Assembly: GCA_003559215.1 (NCBI GenBank)
Contig: PWMF01000003.1
Coordinates: 37,825 to 101,824, forward strand
DNA length: 64,000 bases
Direction of reading: 5' to 3'
Source: Natrialbaceae archaeon
GTDB lineage: Archaea > Halobacteriota > Halobacteria > Halobacteriales > Natrialbaceae
The stretch's first letter is position 1, and each line of letters starts with the position of its first letter. Made by a program: the position numbers and the translations under genes. The notes beneath the pieces were generated by a model. It ran no database searches. It had not been told where the DNA came from and saw only the letters and a list, made by a program, of their open reading frames with translations. This document shows, piece after piece, positions 42,062-50,631 of this stretch.

Positions 42062-42619
42062 ATGCGACTGTTCGTCAGCGTCGATCTCCCGGACGCCCTC
42101 GCGGAACCGGTCGCCGATCTCCAGGCGGAGCTCGGCGAGGCGAGCGGGCTGAACGTCACCGATCCCGAACAGGCCCACCTCACGCTGAAGTTCCTTGGCG
42201 ATGTTGACGAAAACCGCGTCCCGACCCTCTCACGGGAGCTCAGGGCCGCGGTCGACGAGGCGGACGTCTCGCCGTTTGCCGTCCGATTCGACGGGCTCGG
42301 CGTCTTCCCCGATCTCGAGTACATCAGCGTCGTCTGGCTGGGGACCGAAGCGGGCGGAGCCGAGCTCACCCGCCTCCACGAGGCCGTCGAGGAGCGAACG
42401 ACCGCGATGGGGTTCGACGAGGAATCGCACGACTTCACGCCCCACGTCACCCTCGCGCGGATGGAACACGCCGGCGGCAAGGAGCTGGTTCAGGAGCTCG
42501 TCCGCGAGCGCGAGCCGACCGTCGGCGAGATGCGCGTCGACGAGATCCGCCTCACCGAGAGCACCCTGACCGACGACGGCCCCGAGTACGCGACCGTCGA
42601 GCGGTTCCCGCTCGAGTGA
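42062..42619 (+). CDS. thpR: RNA 2',3'-cyclic phosphodiesterase (LigT/ThpR)
   Basis: This 185-residue enzyme hydrolyses 2',3'-cyclic phosphates on RNA ends. Both HxTx motifs are visible: [11 protein letters not shown] near residues 39-49 and PHVTLARM near residues 127-134. Length is standard. It lies upstream of the ribosomal protein operon (80 bases before rpl39e), on the same strand. A TATA-like ACATTTTAAGC at 42663-42674 suggests rpl39e has its own promoter, so thpR may be a separate unit. Confidence 0.9.
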   Translation: MRLFVSVDLPDALAEPVADLQAELGEASGLNVTDPEQAHLTLKFLGDVDENRVPTLSRELRAAVDEADVSPFAVRFDGLGVFPDLEYISVVWLGTEAGGAELTRLHEAVEERTTAMGFDEESHDFTPHVTLARMEHAGGKELVQELVREREPTVGEMRVDEIRLTESTLTDDGPEYATVERFPLE

Positions 42620-42662
42620 CCAGCGTCTCTCGGCGTTACCCGTGAGGCCTCGCGAGATGGAC

Positions 42663-42674
42663 AACATTTTAAGC
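42663..42674 (+). promoter_or_regulatory. TATA element upstream of rpl39e
   Basis: CATTTTAAGCC sits about 28 bases before the rpl39e ATG (42699), giving the spacing of a leaderless haloarchaeal promoter for the ribosomal protein operon. Confidence 0.45.
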
Positions 42675-42698
42675 CACCGCGGGCTACGTCCGGCTACT

Positions 42699-42851
42699 AT
42701 GGGTAAGAAATCGAAGGGCAAGAAGAAGCGACTTGCCAAACTCGAGAACCAGAACAGCCGCGTGCCGGTCTGGGTCATGATGAAGACCGACATGGAAGTC
42801 ACCCGAAACCCGAAGCGACGCAACTGGCGGCGCAACGACACTGACGAGTAA
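42699..42851 (+). CDS. rpl39e: 50S ribosomal protein L39e
   Basis: This 50-residue basic ribosomal protein begins [20 protein letters not shown] and has the [11 protein letters not shown] end usual for L39e. It lines the exit tunnel of the large subunit. The ATG at 42699 sits at the end of a longer open frame; only the last 50 codons are homologous. It is followed 2 bases later by rpl31e. Confidence 0.95.
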   Translation: MGKKSKGKKKRLAKLENQNSRVPVWVMMKTDMEVTRNPKRRNWRRNDTDE

Positions 42852-42853
42852 CA

Positions 42854-43132
42854 ATGAGTGCAAGCGATTTCGAGGAGCGGGTCGTCACCGTTCCGCTGCG
42901 TGACGTCAAGAAGGGCGCCAACCACGAGGCCGCCGACCTCGCGATGCGACTGGTCCGCGAACACCTCGCGAAACACTTCGCGGTCGACGAGGACGCCATC
43001 CGACTCGATCCCTCGATCAACGAGAAGATCTGGTCGCAGGGCCGATCGAACCCGCCACGGAAGCTTCGCGTCCGCGCGGCTCGCTTCGACGAGGAGGGTG
43101 AGGCCGTCGTCGAGGCCGAGGTCGCCGACTAA
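42854..43132 (+). CDS. rpl31e: 50S ribosomal protein L31e
   Basis: This 92-residue large-subunit protein has [15 protein letters not shown] N-terminal sequence ([19 protein letters not shown]) and the [20 protein letters not shown] core. It lies 2 bases after rpl39e and 2 bases before eif6, a fixed archaeal arrangement. Length is as expected. Confidence 0.95.
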   Translation: MSASDFEERVVTVPLRDVKKGANHEAADLAMRLVREHLAKHFAVDEDAIRLDPSINEKIWSQGRSNPPRKLRVRAARFDEEGEAVVEAEVAD

Positions 43133-43134
43133 AC

Positions 43135-43800
43135 TTGCAACGTCTCGCCTTCGCCGGGTCGGCCTACGTCGGCGTCTTCGCCCGCGCGACCGACTCGTGC
43201 GTGCTCGTCCGGCCGGACGTCGACGACGACACCGTCGCCGACCTGACTGACGAACTCGAGGTGCCCGCCGTCCAGACGACCGTCGGCGGCTCCTCGACGG
43301 TCGGCGCCCTCGCGACGGGCAACGAGAACGGGCTGCTCGTCAGCTCTCGCGTACTCGAGTACGAGCGCGAGCGCCTCGAGGAGGAAGTCGACCTCCCAGT
43401 CGCCGAACTCCCGGGCAACGTCAACGCCGCCGGCAACGTCGTGCTCGCGAACGACTACGGTGCGTACGTCCACCCCGATCTGACCCGAGAGGCGATCCAG
43501 GTGGTCAAAGACACCCTCGAGGTCCCCGTCGAACGCGGCGACCTCGCGGGCGTCCGAACGGTCGGAACGGCCGCCGTCGCGACGAACAGGGGCGTACTCT
43601 GTCACCCCAAGGCGACCGACGAGGAACTCGACTTCCTCGAGGACGCTCTCGACGTCCGGGCCGATGTCGGCACCGTCAACTACGGCGCGCCGCTGGTCGG
43701 CTCGGGCCTGCTCGCCAACGATTCGGGGTACGTCGTCGGCGAGGAGACCACCGGACCGGAGCTCGGTCGAATCGAGGACGCGCTGGGCTATCTCGACTGA
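43135..43800 (+). CDS. eif6: Translation initiation factor 6 (aIF6)
   Basis: aIF6 binds the large subunit and blocks premature joining to the small subunit. The 221-residue protein has the five-fold pseudo-symmetric repeats of the family, for example [33 protein letters not shown] and [19 protein letters not shown]. It starts with a TTG at 43135, two bases after the rpl31e stop; no better start fits the repeats. It is the end of the rpl39e-rpl31e-eif6 unit. Confidence 0.95.
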   Translation: MQRLAFAGSAYVGVFARATDSCVLVRPDVDDDTVADLTDELEVPAVQTTVGGSSTVGALATGNENGLLVSSRVLEYERERLEEEVDLPVAELPGNVNAAGNVVLANDYGAYVHPDLTREAIQVVKDTLEVPVERGDLAGVRTVGTAAVATNRGVLCHPKATDEELDFLEDALDVRADVGTVNYGAPLVGSGLLANDSGYVVGEETTGPELGRIEDALGYLD

Positions 43801-43807
43801 CGACCGT

Positions 43808-44104
43808 TTATTTTGCTTCCTCGTACCATCGGTATATCCAGCCCGTCAGCGCGAGCGCCACGATACCGCCGACCACGATGGCACCTCCGAGCACCCACTG
43901 ACCGCGAAAGGCCACGAGCAACAGCCCGACGCTGGCCGCCAGCAGCCCGACGTGGGCGAAAAAGAGCGCGCCCACGAACGCGAGCAGCGTCTCCCGGGAC
44001 ATCTCGCCGAACGCCTCCTGTAGCTCCTCGCTCCCGTCGTCGCTCGAGTCCCCCTCAAACGGTGACAGGTCGTCCTCCTCGAGCGCCTCGAGCGGGTTGA
44101 TCAT
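43808..44104 (-). CDS. Two-helix membrane protein with acidic N-terminus
   Basis: This 98-residue protein from the ATG at 44104 (MINPLEALEEDDLSPFEGDS) has an acidic head of 35 residues. Two hydrophobic helices follow (about residues 40-62 and 68-88), ending YRWYEEAK. Function unknown. It stands opposite to the surrounding translation genes. Its stop is 8 bases from the stop of eif6, so they converge without a gap. Confidence 0.68.
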   Translation of the reverse strand: MINPLEALEEDDLSPFEGDSSDDGSEELQEAFGEMSRETLLAFVGALFFAHVGLLAASVGLLLVAFRGQWVLGGAIVVGGIVALALTGWIYRWYEEAK

Positions 44105-44144
44105 GGTACGTGAACCGATAGCCACACGCCTAAAACGGCGCCGC

Positions 44145-44459
44145 TCATTCGGCCGGCTCGAACCGGTGGCGAACGACCTCGCTGTCGTCGTCCCACTCGA
44201 AGTCGTCGTGGGCGCGCTCGAGCAGTCGGCGGTACGCCTCGAGGTCGTCCATCCCTTCCGCGCGGGCGTCCTCGTCGGTGAGGTCGCCGAGCGTCCGTTC
44301 GGTCACGTCCACTACTTCGAACGTCGTCCCCTCGATCCTGAACGTGTCTCCCTCGTCGGCGTACTGGTGGCCGCGGTGGATCTGAGTCACCTCTCCCTCG
44401 AGAACCTGCCCCTGCATTCGTTCGCTCGGCAGTAACTCGGCCGGATCGTGCTCGGTCAT
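44145..44459 (-). CDS. ASCH-domain protein
   Basis: This 104-residue protein fits the ASCH/PUA-like fold: AELLPSERMQGQVLEGEVTQ followed by EVVDVTERTLGDLTDEDARA and DDFEWDDDSEVVRHRFEP. These small domains bind RNA or modified nucleosides. It lies upstream of the 98-residue membrane-protein gene on the same strand and sits in the gap between eif6 and pfdA. Function unknown. Confidence 0.78.
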   Translation of the reverse strand: MTEHDPAELLPSERMQGQVLEGEVTQIHRGHQYADEGDTFRIEGTTFEVVDVTERTLGDLTDEDARAEGMDDLEAYRRLLERAHDDFEWDDDSEVVRHRFEPAE

Positions 44460-44566
44460 AGCTGGGCGTACGCGGGCTCGAGGGAAACCGTTTGGCCCAA
44501 CACAGTCGTCAACAGGTAGAACTGTTCACCTCAAGAACTATACTCCGTCCCGAACGACCGTTCAGT

Positions 44567-45517
44567 ATGGTGTTCAGATCGCTGTTCGAACGGATCCGAA
44601 CCGGCCTTCGGGTCGCGAAGGCGTCGTTCGGCGTCCTCCGCCGGGAGTACTGGTTGCTCGTGTTTCCGGTGCTGTACGGGATCGTCTGGCTGGTGGGGGT
44701 GATCGGTCTCCTCGCCGGCATCCTCGTCGCGCTCGTCGGCGCCGGCTACGGGCTGGCGGCCGTCGACCAGGTCGCGACCGTCTCGGAGGGCCAGGCGGAG
44801 ACAACCGTTACCGCGTTCCTGGTGGCCGCCTCGGTCCTGTTCCTGTTCGTCGCGACCGCGGTTGCGACGTTTTTCAGCGCGGCGCTCGTCCACTCGGTCG
44901 GCTCGCTGTTCGCCGGCGAGTCGACGAGCCTCCGTGACGGACTCGCGGGCGCGTGGGAGGTCAAACGAACGATCCTCGCCTGGGGGGTCGTCGGTACCGC
45001 GGTCGGGCTGCTCTTTCGCGCCCTCGAGAGCCGAGAGGGAACCGCGGCTCAGCTCGTCCGCTCGATAGCCGGCTTCGCCTGGTTCGCGATGACGTTCTTC
45101 ATCGTTCCGGTGATCGTCTTCCAGGAGGGCGGCGTCCGGGAGTCGATGCGAAACAGCGTCGACCTCTTCCGGGACACCTGGGGCGAAGCGGGCGGCACGA
45201 CGCTCGGCATCGGACTCGTCATCCTTCCGCTCGCGGCGGTCGTCGGCGGGCTCGGAATCGCCTTCCCCCTGTTCGCGCTCGAGGTTCCGGGTTCGGTCCT
45301 CCAGTACACCCTCGTTCCGACGCTGCTCGCGATCGCGGCACTGTTGATCGTCCACAACGCGGCGACGGCAGTCGCGAAGACGGCGCTGTACGAGCATGCG
45401 ACCGACGGCGAGCTTCCGCCGGAGTTCGACGGGGTCGACCCCGACCGGCTCGTCAGATCCAAGCGGTCCGTCTCGCCGACGACGAGTTCGACCGGTCGCG
45501 AGCCTGGTCAGATCTAG
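44567..45517 (+). CDS. DUF6159-type polytopic membrane protein
   Basis: This 316-residue membrane protein has a basic amphipathic start (LFERIRTGLRVAKASFGVLR) and about six transmembrane segments, including LLVFPVLYGIVWLVGVIGLL and FVATAVATFFSAALVHSVG. A DLFRDTW segment precedes the last helices, and the C-terminus is polar. It matches the family I know as DUF6159, function unknown. The ATG at 44567 is the last in-frame codon before the homologous part. It is divergent from the ASCH gene. Confidence 0.78.
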   Translation: MVFRSLFERIRTGLRVAKASFGVLRREYWLLVFPVLYGIVWLVGVIGLLAGILVALVGAGYGLAAVDQVATVSEGQAETTVTAFLVAASVLFLFVATAVATFFSAALVHSVGSLFAGESTSLRDGLAGAWEVKRTILAWGVVGTAVGLLFRALESREGTAAQLVRSIAGFAWFAMTFFIVPVIVFQEGGVRESMRNSVDLFRDTWGEAGGTTLGIGLVILPLAAVVGGLGIAFPLFALEVPGSVLQYTLVPTLLAIAALLIVHNAATAVAKTALYEHATDGELPPEFDGVDPDRLVRSKRSVSPTTSSTGREPGQI

Positions 45518-45547
45518 TATCAACGGTTCGCCCGCAGACGCCCTCGA

Positions 45548-45563
45548 GCGGGTTTCGACCCGC
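45548..45563 (+). repeat. GCGGGT-TTCG-ACCCGC hairpin
   Basis: A 6-bp GC stem closed by a UUCG-type tetraloop, the most stable class of loop, lies 31 bases after the DUF6159 stop and 81 bases before pfdA. It could end the upstream transcript or protect the pfdA message. No T run follows, so a classical terminator is not claimed. Confidence 0.45.
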
Positions 45564-45643
45564 GGTTCGGCGACGAACGCGTTCTTGCCGGCTGACTCCG
45601 ACGGAAGGGAAGATTCTTCCGACTGCCTGCCGCAAAGACGGCT

Positions 45644-46093
45644 ATGGGACAACAGCAACTTCAGCAGCTCTCGCAGGAACTTCAGGAGATCGAAGAACAG
45701 ATCGAGACGCTCCAGGGCAACGTCCAGGAGCTCCAGCAGGAGAAACACGACGCCGACGAGGCCATCGAGGCCCTCGACACCCTCGAGAGCGACTCGACGG
45801 TGCAGGTGCCCCTCGGCGGCGGCGCCTACCTGCGGGCGACGATCGAGGACATCGACGAAGTGATCGTCGACCTCGGCGCCGACTACGCCGCGGAGTTCGA
45901 GGAAGACGGCGCCGTCGACGCCCTCGAGAACCGCAAAGACCGACTCGACGACCAGATCGAGGACGTCAACGAGGAGATCACGGAGCTCGAGGCCGAGAGC
46001 AGCGAGCTCGAGCAGCAGGCCCAGCAGCTCCAGCAGCAGGCGATGCAACAGCAGATGCAGCAGATGGGACAGGGACAGGGCCCGGACGAGTAA
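45644..46093 (+). CDS. pfdA: Prefoldin subunit alpha
   Basis: This 149-residue chaperone subunit has two long coiled coils flanking a central hairpin: the first from QLQQLSQELQEIEEQIETLQ, the hairpin VQVPLGGGAYLRATIED, and the second ENRKDRLDDQIEDVNEEITE. It holds unfolded proteins for the chaperonin. The C-terminus is Gln/Met-rich, longer than needed for the coil. It lies 17 bases upstream of ftsY, the usual archaeal neighbour. The gene for ribosomal protein LX, often found between eif6 and pfdA, was not found here. Confidence 0.93.
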   Translation: MGQQQLQQLSQELQEIEEQIETLQGNVQELQQEKHDADEAIEALDTLESDSTVQVPLGGGAYLRATIEDIDEVIVDLGADYAAEFEEDGAVDALENRKDRLDDQIEDVNEEITELEAESSELEQQAQQLQQQAMQQQMQQMGQGQGPDE

Positions 46094-46110
46094 CGTAAGG
46101 GGTCACACCC

Positions 46111-47598
46111 ATGTTCGACAACCTGAAGAAGAAACTCGGGAGCTTCCGCGAGGACGCCGAGGAAGCCGCCGAAGAGAACGTCGAGGAGCTCGACGAGGAG
46201 TCGGCCGAAGCGCTCGCGGAGGAACCGGCCGACGAAACCGGCTCCGAGGTGACCGATCTCGAGGAGACGCCGACCGAACCCGACGAACCGGTCGGCGAGA
46301 GCGACGTCGCCGCCGATCGCGACCGCGAGGCCGAGACGGCGGACGCGGGCATCGACGAGACGGCTCGCGGAGCGGCGTCGCCGACCGAGTCAACCGAAAA
46401 CGCGGACTCGACGCCCGCGTCCGGACTCGAGCGCGAATCGGCCGGCGCCGGGTCCGAACTCGAGGAAGCCGACGACCCGCTCGAGACGGGAACGGACGTC
46501 GAGCCGGAGATAGACGTAGAGTCGGAGACGGAGGCCGAAAGCGCCGAGGAGGGCGCTCCGGCGACGGTCGAGGAGACCGACACGGAGCCGACCGACGACG
46601 AGGACGCCACTGACGCGCCGCTCGACCCCGAAGCCGAGCCCGAACCCGATCCGGACGCCGACGATGTCGGCCCCGAAGCCGAGACTGAGACCGAGGACGA
46701 CGGTAGTACCGGCTTCGGCGCCAAGGCTCGCTCGCTCGTCAAGGGGAAGTTCGTCATCGAGGAGGAGGATCTCGAGGAGCCGCTGCACGAACTCGAGATG
46801 GCTCTGCTCACGAGCGACGTCGAGATGGGCGTCGCCGAGGAAATCTGCGACAACGTCCGTGACGAACTGGTCGGCGAGACCCGGACGTTCACGACCTCGA
46901 CCGGCGAGGTCGTCGAGGAGGCGCTGCGGGACGCGATCCACGACGTGATCAGCGTCGGCCAGTTCGATTTCGACGAACGCATCGCCGTCGAGGACAAACC
47001 CGCCGTCCTCCTGTTTACCGGCGTCAACGGCGTCGGCAAGACGACGACGATCGCCAAGCTGAGCCGCTACCTCGAGCAGCGGGGGTACTCGACGGTGCTG
47101 GCCAACGGCGACACCTACCGAGCCGGCGCGAACCAGCAGATCCAGCAACACGCCGACGCGCTGGACGCGAAGTGTATCAGCCACGAGCAGGGCGGCGACC
47201 CCGCCGCCGTGCTGTACGACGCCGTCGAGTACGCCGAGGCTCACGACGTCGACGTCGTGCTGGCCGACACGGCCGGACGGCTCCACACCGACGAGGGCCT
47301 GATGGACCAGCTCGAGAAGATCGACAGAGTCGTCGGCCCGGACCTGACGCTGTTCGTCGACGAGGCCGTCGCCGGCCAGGACGCCGTCAACCGGGCCCGC
47401 GAGTTCAACGAGGCCGCCGCGATCGACGGTGCGATCCTCTCGAAGGCCGACGCCGACTCCAACGGCGGCGCGGCGATCTCGATCGCCCACGTCACCGGCA
47501 AACCAATTCTGTTCCTCGGAGTCGGACAGGAGTACGACGACTTAGAGCGGTTCGACCCCGACGAAATGGTCGATCGGCTGCTCGCCGAGGACGAGTAG
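46111..47598 (+). CDS. ftsY: Signal recognition particle receptor FtsY
   Basis: FtsY docks the SRP-ribosome complex at the membrane. The 495-residue protein has an exceptionally acidic, low-complexity N-terminal domain (about residues 12-205, repeats of E, D, T and A), then the N domain. The G domain has G1 FTGVNGVGKTTTIAKL near residues 302-317, ADTAGRLHTDEGLMDQL and a final AISIAHVTGKPILFLGVGQE. The long acidic head is typical of haloarchaeal FtsY and replaces membrane-binding segments. SRP54, the partner, is encoded at 62055. Confidence 0.95.
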   Translation: MFDNLKKKLGSFREDAEEAAEENVEELDEESAEALAEEPADETGSEVTDLEETPTEPDEPVGESDVAADRDREAETADAGIDETARGAASPTESTENADSTPASGLERESAGAGSELEEADDPLETGTDVEPEIDVESETEAESAEEGAPATVEETDTEPTDDEDATDAPLDPEAEPEPDPDADDVGPEAETETEDDGSTGFGAKARSLVKGKFVIEEEDLEEPLHELEMALLTSDVEMGVAEEICDNVRDELVGETRTFTTSTGEVVEEALRDAIHDVISVGQFDFDERIAVEDKPAVLLFTGVNGVGKTTTIAKLSRYLEQRGYSTVLANGDTYRAGANQQIQQHADALDAKCISHEQGGDPAAVLYDAVEYAEAHDVDVVLADTAGRLHTDEGLMDQLEKIDRVVGPDLTLFVDEAVAGQDAVNRAREFNEAAAIDGAILSKADADSNGGAAISIAHVTGKPILFLGVGQEYDDLERFDPDEMVDRLLAEDE

Positions 47599-47691
47599 CG
47601 ACCCTCGTCGTCGGCCCGGTCTGTCTCCGTTCCGACCTGTCGCGAAACGCCGTGTGGGTTTCTTGCGCTTTCCGGTGGAACGACGAGTGCT

Positions 47692-48537
47692 ATGGACGTA
47701 GATTCCGTACTCGTCGTAGGTTCGACCGGGACGCAGGGCGGCGCCGTCGCCCGACACCTGCTCGAGCGAGACGTCGACGTGCTGGCGCTGACCCGAGATC
47801 ACAACAGCGAGCGGGCACACGCCCTCGCCGAACGCGGTGCGGAGGTCGTCGAGGCCGACATCGGCGAGAGGAACTCGATCGAACCGCTCGTCGAGGACGC
47901 CGACGGCATCTTCCTGATGACGAACTTCTGGGAGCACGGGTACGACGCCGAGGTCGAACAGGGGAGAAACGTCGTCGAACTCGCCGCCGACGTGGGGGTC
48001 GACCACCTCGTCTTCTCCTCCGTCGGCGGCGCCGAACGCGACACCGGCATTCCACACTTCGACTCGAAGCGGGAGATCGAGCGGGTGATCGACGACTTCG
48101 GACTCCCGGCGACGATCGTTCGTCCCGTCTTCTTCGCGCAGAACTTCGAGGGCTTCCGCGAGTCGATCGAGGACGGAACGCTCGCGATGGGGCTCGAGCT
48201 ACACGTCCCGCTCCAGGTGCTGGATATCGAAGATCTGGGCGCCTTCGTCGCCGAAGCCTTCGCCGATCCGGATCGGTACGTCGGCGAGGCGTTCGAGCTC
48301 GCGAGCGACGAACTCCCGCTGCAGGCGATGGCCGTTCGCTTCGCCGACGCGCTCGAGACCGAGGTCCGCGCGCGCCACCTTTCGATCGAGGACGTCCGCG
48401 AGGGACAGGGCGAGGAGTTCGCCGCGATGTTCGAGTGGTTCAACGAGGCGGGGTACGAGTCGCCGATCGACGAACTACAGGCCGACCACGACGTCGACTT
48501 CCATCGTCTCGAGGAGTTCCTCGAGCGAACGTGGTAG
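47692..48537 (+). CDS. NmrA-like NAD(P)-binding protein
   Basis: This 281-residue protein starts with a Rossmann motif VVGSTGTQGGAVARHLL and has DADGIFLMTNFWE and DHLVFSSVGGAERDTG in the positions expected of the NmrA/HSCARG family. A complete catalytic Tyr/Lys pair is not evident, which suits redox sensing rather than turnover. The gene follows ftsY by 93 bases but is probably independent. Function unknown. Confidence 0.85.
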   Translation: MDVDSVLVVGSTGTQGGAVARHLLERDVDVLALTRDHNSERAHALAERGAEVVEADIGERNSIEPLVEDADGIFLMTNFWEHGYDAEVEQGRNVVELAADVGVDHLVFSSVGGAERDTGIPHFDSKREIERVIDDFGLPATIVRPVFFAQNFEGFRESIEDGTLAMGLELHVPLQVLDIEDLGAFVAEAFADPDRYVGEAFELASDELPLQAMAVRFADALETEVRARHLSIEDVREGQGEEFAAMFEWFNEAGYESPIDELQADHDVDFHRLEEFLERTW

Positions 48538-48867
48538 TGCGAGCGGCTCGAAGGATCGATCGCTCGTCCAGTCCGAAGAGGACGCGTTCCCCTCGCGTCG
48601 TCCCATCCGGCAACCGTTGCCGGAAGGTGAGCGCATCGATCGATCGGTCGGCGTGTCGGGCGGCCACTTTCGACCGTCGCAGGGCTCGTCCGGCTCCGGA
48701 TCGACGTCGACACTGGCAAGTGTTACCTCGTCGTGCTAGCCCCGACATGGTTCGCCCGTTTGCGGGGCCGTATACGTGCGGCCGCTCACTACGTGGTAAT
48801 AGATGACGTACCACGAGCGCTCGTCCGCTCGCTCGAGCCGATCCCACTCCAGCCGTCGGTGGTTCCG
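48538..48867. other. Non-coding region upstream of the nitrite/sulfite reductase
   Basis: No supported gene in this 330-base stretch. It includes a GTATAC element at about 48769-48776, and an inverted repeat CGTGGTA-N10-TACCACG at 48792-48815. It ends at the reductase start. This is the likely promoter and operator region for the reductase unit. Confidence 0.5.
48792..48815 (+). promoter_or_regulatory. Inverted repeat, candidate operator of the reductase unit
   Basis: CGTGGTA (48792-48798) and TACCACG (48809-48815) form a perfect 7-bp inverted repeat with a 10-base spacer, one helical turn apart centre to centre. It sits 52-76 bases before the reductase ATG at 48868. The geometry suits a dimeric regulator; the protein is not known. 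Confidence 0.4.
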
Positions 48868-50631
48868 ATGAACACGACCGAGCGGTACAAACAGGAGAAA
48901 CACCCGCTCGAGGTCATCAATGACGTCTACGACTACGCCGCGGATGGACTGACGTTCGAGGAGATCGAGGAACGCGGCGGCGACGGCGAGTGGGAGCGCC
49001 TGAAGTGGGCCGGAATGTACGCCCAGAAGCAGTCGGGCTACTTCATGATCCGGACCAAGGTTCCGGGCGGCCACCTCACGCCGGATCAGGCCGAGGTCAT
49101 CGGCGAGTGCGCCGAGGACTACGCCGTCGCGCCCGAGGAGTACGGCGGCGAGGAGCAGAACGAGCTCTGGGGGGACGCCTACGTCGACATCACGACCCGC
49201 CAGGACATCCAGAAACACTGGATCCGCGTCGAGGACGTCCCCGAGATGTGGGAGCGATACGACGAGGTCGGACTCACGACGATTCAGGGCTGTGGCGACT
49301 CCGCTCGGAACGTCCTCGGCTGCCCGGCGGCCGGGATCAGTGACCACGAGTGCTTCGACGCTCAGCCCGTCGTCGACGCCGTCTCCGACTTCTTTACGGA
49401 GAACCGCGAGTACGCCAACCTGCCGCGGAAGTTCAAGCTCACGATTACCGGGTGCGCTCACGACTGCGCGCAGTCCCAGATCAACGACGTCGGGCTCGTT
49501 CCGGCGAAGAAGAGACTGGGTGACGATCACCTATACGGCTTCCACGCCCGCGTCGGTGGGGGCCTCTCCGACGGGCCGCGAATGGCCTCCGAACTCGACG
49601 TCTTCGTCCGACCAGAGGACGCCGTCGAGTTCTGTCGCGCGATCGCACAGACGTTCAAGGAGCTCGGCGATCGCACCAACCGCGGCGTCTGCCGGATGCG
49701 GTACCTCGTCGAGCAGCTGGGGGTCGAGACGTTCGAGGAGGCGGTTCGAGACCGCTGTACGGTCGATCTTCCCACTGGCGGCGAGAACCTGACCGTCGGC
49801 TATCAGGGTGACCACGTCGGCGTCCGCGACCAGAAGCAGGACGGCCTGCAGTACGTCGGGTTCAACGTCGTCGCCGGCCGAATTGGCGGTGACGAGTTCG
49901 CCGAGGCTGCCCGCGCGGCGCGGGAGTACGGCACCGAGGACGCCTCGGTTCGCCTGGCGACCGATCAGAACTTCCTCGTCACACACATCCCGGAAGAGAA
50001 CGTCGAGGACCTGCTGGCCGAGCCGTTCGCCCGGGAGTACCAGCCCGACCCCGGTCCGTTCGCGCGGGGTGCGGTTGGCTGTACGGGCAACGAGTTCTGC
50101 AACTACGCGATCATCGAGACGAAAAAGCGGACCAAGCGCTGGGCCCGCCAGCTCGACGAGCGCATCGACGTCCCCGACGACGTCGAGGCCATCCGGATGC
50201 ACATGTCGGGCTGCTCCGCATCCTGTGCCCAGCCCCAGATCGCCGACATCGGGTTCCGCGGGGAGACGGTCAAGCTCGAGAACGGCGAGGCACCCGCGGA
50301 CATCGAGAGCCCCAACGAGGAGGGAGACAACAGCGAGGCGTCGGAGACGCCTCGAGCAGACGGCGAAGCCGTCGATCTGGTCGAGGGAATGGACTTCGGT
50401 CTCGGTGGCTCTCTCGGCGCGGACAACGAGTTCCTCGACTGGGTCGAGAGCGCGGTTCCGGCCCACGCCGTGATCCCGGCGCTCGAGCAGCTGTTCGACG
50501 CCTACGCGGACGACCGCGAGGACGGCGAGCGGTTCTACGAGTGGTGTCGCCGCGTCGACAACGACCGCCTGCGGACGATCATGCAGGGAGCCGAGGCACC
50601 GGTCGCCGGAGGTGTGGCTCATGGGGATTGA
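48868..50631 (+). CDS. nirA: Ferredoxin-type nitrite/sulfite reductase (siroheme, [4Fe-4S])
   Basis: This 587-residue enzyme reduces nitrite to ammonia or sulfite to sulfide with siroheme. The cluster/siroheme ligands lie in CTGNEFCNYAI (about residue 405) and SGCSASCAQPQ (about residue 448). The N-terminal half carries a paired TGCAHDCAQSQ, the pseudo-repeat of the family. The start at 48868 (MNTTERYKQEKHPLE) follows an untranslated region with an inverted repeat. A disordered acidic insert (about 475-505) is a haloarchaeal addition. It overlaps the next gene by 11 bases. Whether nitrite or sulfite is the substrate cannot be told from motifs alone. Confidence 0.9.
   Translation: MNTTERYKQEKHPLEVINDVYDYAADGLTFEEIEERGGDGEWERLKWAGMYAQKQSGYFMIRTKVPGGHLTPDQAEVIGECAEDYAVAPEEYGGEEQNELWGDAYVDITTRQDIQKHWIRVEDVPEMWERYDEVGLTTIQGCGDSARNVLGCPAAGISDHECFDAQPVVDAVSDFFTENREYANLPRKFKLTITGCAHDCAQSQINDVGLVPAKKRLGDDHLYGFHARVGGGLSDGPRMASELDVFVRPEDAVEFCRAIAQTFKELGDRTNRGVCRMRYLVEQLGVETFEEAVRDRCTVDLPTGGENLTVGYQGDHVGVRDQKQDGLQYVGFNVVAGRIGGDEFAEAARAAREYGTEDASVRLATDQNFLVTHIPEENVEDLLAEPFAREYQPDPGPFARGAVGCTGNEFCNYAIIETKKRTKRWARQLDERIDVPDDVEAIRMHMSGCSASCAQPQIADIGFRGETVKLENGEAPADIESPNEEGDNSEASETPRADGEAVDLVEGMDFGLGGSLGADNEFLDWVESAVPAHAVIPALEQLFDAYADDREDGERFYEWCRRVDNDRLRTIMQGAEAPVAGGVAHGD

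Noticed and set aside
46111..46720. A separate acidic repeat protein or satellite-like DNA in the first 600 bases of ftsY
   Set aside because: The frame is continuous with the FtsY GTPase, and long acidic heads are normal in haloarchaeal FtsY.
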